This document shows, piece after piece, positions 6,827-7,330 of a DNA stretch of 7,330 nucleotides (position 1 is the stretch's first letter; each line of letters begins with the position of its first letter). The notes below the pieces were generated by a model, which had not been told where the DNA came from, did not search any database, and worked only from the letters and a program-made list of their open reading frames with translations. The stretch covers positions 1 to 7,330 of the forward strand of contig JBLHKE010000386.1 of NCBI GenBank assembly GCA_047619485.1, written 5' to 3'. A program made the translations under genes and the position numbers. This DNA is from JBLHKE01 sp047619485. Lineage in GTDB: Bacteria; Verrucomicrobiota; Verrucomicrobiia; Verrucomicrobiales; DEV007.

Positions 6827-7103
6827 TTTTGGCAAACGGGTGATAGAGAAATCTGGCGGGCGGAAATTGGTGCGATCGAGTGGGGGTTAACGCAAAATAG
6901 GTTCAGCCCAAGGAACTAACTTAATCTAAAAATACGCGCTCGATCTGTCAATCTTTGAGCATTTCGAAAAAAGTTGCCCCAAGTTGTGACCTCCGTCTGA
7001 AGGCTAGCGTCAAAACAGCGAAATCACGAAACACGAAAGGTGCTTCCAACGATCAACCCACTCTCCCAGCAGCTCCAACTTTCCTAGTCCTCTCCTATCT
7101 AGG
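6827..7103. other. Intergenic region between the minus-strand operon and the pseudopilin remnant
   Basis: This 277-base stretch holds the promoter at 6923-6951 and the leader of the minus-strand operon. The remainder (about 6960-7103) was read in the three plus-strand frames. No prepilin signal (G-F-T-L-I-E-type) and no hydrophobic helix is present that could form the missing N-terminus of the GspG-like remnant to the right. An open frame at 6955-7149 has no recognisable protein features. No RNA gene or repeat was recognised. Confidence 0.5.
6923..6951 (-). promoter_or_regulatory. Sigma-70-type promoter for the minus-strand operon
   Basis: On the minus strand a perfect -35 hexamer TTGACA (6951-6946) is followed by a 17-base spacer and TAGATT (6928-6923), which matches four of six -10 consensus positions. 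It lies in the most AT-rich part of the window, about 100 bases before ATG 6826. A start of transcription near 6916 would leave a leader of about 90 bases. No clear operator or riboswitch fold was seen in that leader. Confidence 0.6.
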
Positions 7104-7330
7104 GTGGTGCGCATCCGCACCGATTTTTCCATCCTGCGCCCTGCGCTAGATCTCTACCAACTCAACGCAGGAATTTACCCGACCACCGAACAGGGACTAG
7201 CGGCGCTGACAAAAACCCAATGGTTGGCCGGGTTCCCAACAGCTATCGGCCTTGCCTGACGCAGGAAATCATTGATCCCTGGCAGAACCCATACGGCTAC
7301 CACTGGTCACCGCGCGGTGGTGGTAAATCT
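7104..7330 (+). pseudogene. GspG-type (type II secretion) pseudopilin fragment, N-terminus missing and frameshifted
   Basis: The plus-strand frame through 7116-7210 encodes RTDFSILRPALDLYQLNAG followed directly by IYPTTEQGLAALT, the hallmark of GspG pseudopilins (helix, then YPTTEQGL). That frame then reaches TGA at 7257. In the next frame from the A-run 7211-7215 the family sequence resumes as KNPMVGRVPNSYRP, then IIDPWQNPYGY, the conserved D-P-W-x-N-P-Y block. Adding one A to the five-A run joins both parts, so a one-base loss there explains the break. The hydrophobic prepilin N-terminus with its GFTLIE-type cleavage motif is absent upstream. The frame is open back only to a TAG at 7005, without pilin-like sequence; GTG 7104 is a nominal left edge. 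The gene continues past the window. It may be a decayed gene, or one with sequencing errors plus an unusual N-terminus. Confidence 0.7.

Noticed and set aside
6955..7149. 64-codon plus-strand frame in the intergenic region
   Set aside because: It starts at a non-ATG codon, has no ribosome binding site or domain, and ends inside the GspG-like reading frame.
7308..7319. Perfect 12-base palindrome CACCGCGCGGTG
   Set aside because: It lies within the pseudopilin coding sequence, is not followed by a T-run, and such palindromes are expected by chance in GC-rich DNA.

Overview
The window looks like a chromosomal segment from a Gram-negative-type bacterium with moderately high GC, most plausibly of the Planctomycetes-Verrucomicrobia-Chlamydiae group and perhaps Verrucomicrobiota. 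This placement is an inference from gene content: an MCE/MlaD lipid-transport protein, a YacL-type membrane PIN-TRAM protein, a DUF6263-like secreted protein, a kinase-like/formylglycine-generating-enzyme-like (FGE) fusion, and a GspG-type pseudopilin fragment. No marker gene settles it.

Left part, plus strand (76-3076): three closely spaced genes read rightward, with gaps of 26 and 17 bases. They encode an MlaD-family periplasmic lipid-binding protein, a four-helix membrane protein with a cytoplasmic PIN nuclease domain and a TRAM domain, and a secreted DUF6263-like protein. They are probably one transcription unit. Any MlaE/MlaF partners would lie upstream of base 1.

Middle and right part, minus strand (6826 down to 3063): three genes read leftward behind a good sigma-70-type promoter at 6923-6951. 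In transcription order they are (i) a membrane-anchored TPR-like protein with a C-terminal beta-rich domain, (ii) a 687-residue protein made of a receiver-like domain, a protein-kinase-like domain, a membrane helix and a C-terminal FGE-fold domain, and (iii) a small P-loop kinase of the FlaR/adenylate-kinase-like group, frameshifted near 3201. All three enzyme-like modules in the 687-residue protein appear to lack their catalytic residues, so it reads as a transmembrane scaffold or sensor rather than an enzyme. The two membrane proteins probably both expose their C-terminal domains to the periplasm and may act together.

Far right, plus strand (about 7104-7330): the C-terminal half of a GspG-type pseudopilin, lacking the prepilin N-terminus and with a one-base loss in an A-run at 7211-7215. 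It runs off the window.

Two separate one-base frameshifts in about 7 kb mean that either the assembly has indel errors or this locus holds decaying genes. None of the six complete or restored genes has a convincing Shine-Dalgarno sequence at normal spacing. I see no tRNA, rRNA, CRISPR array, insertion sequence or convincing intrinsic terminator.
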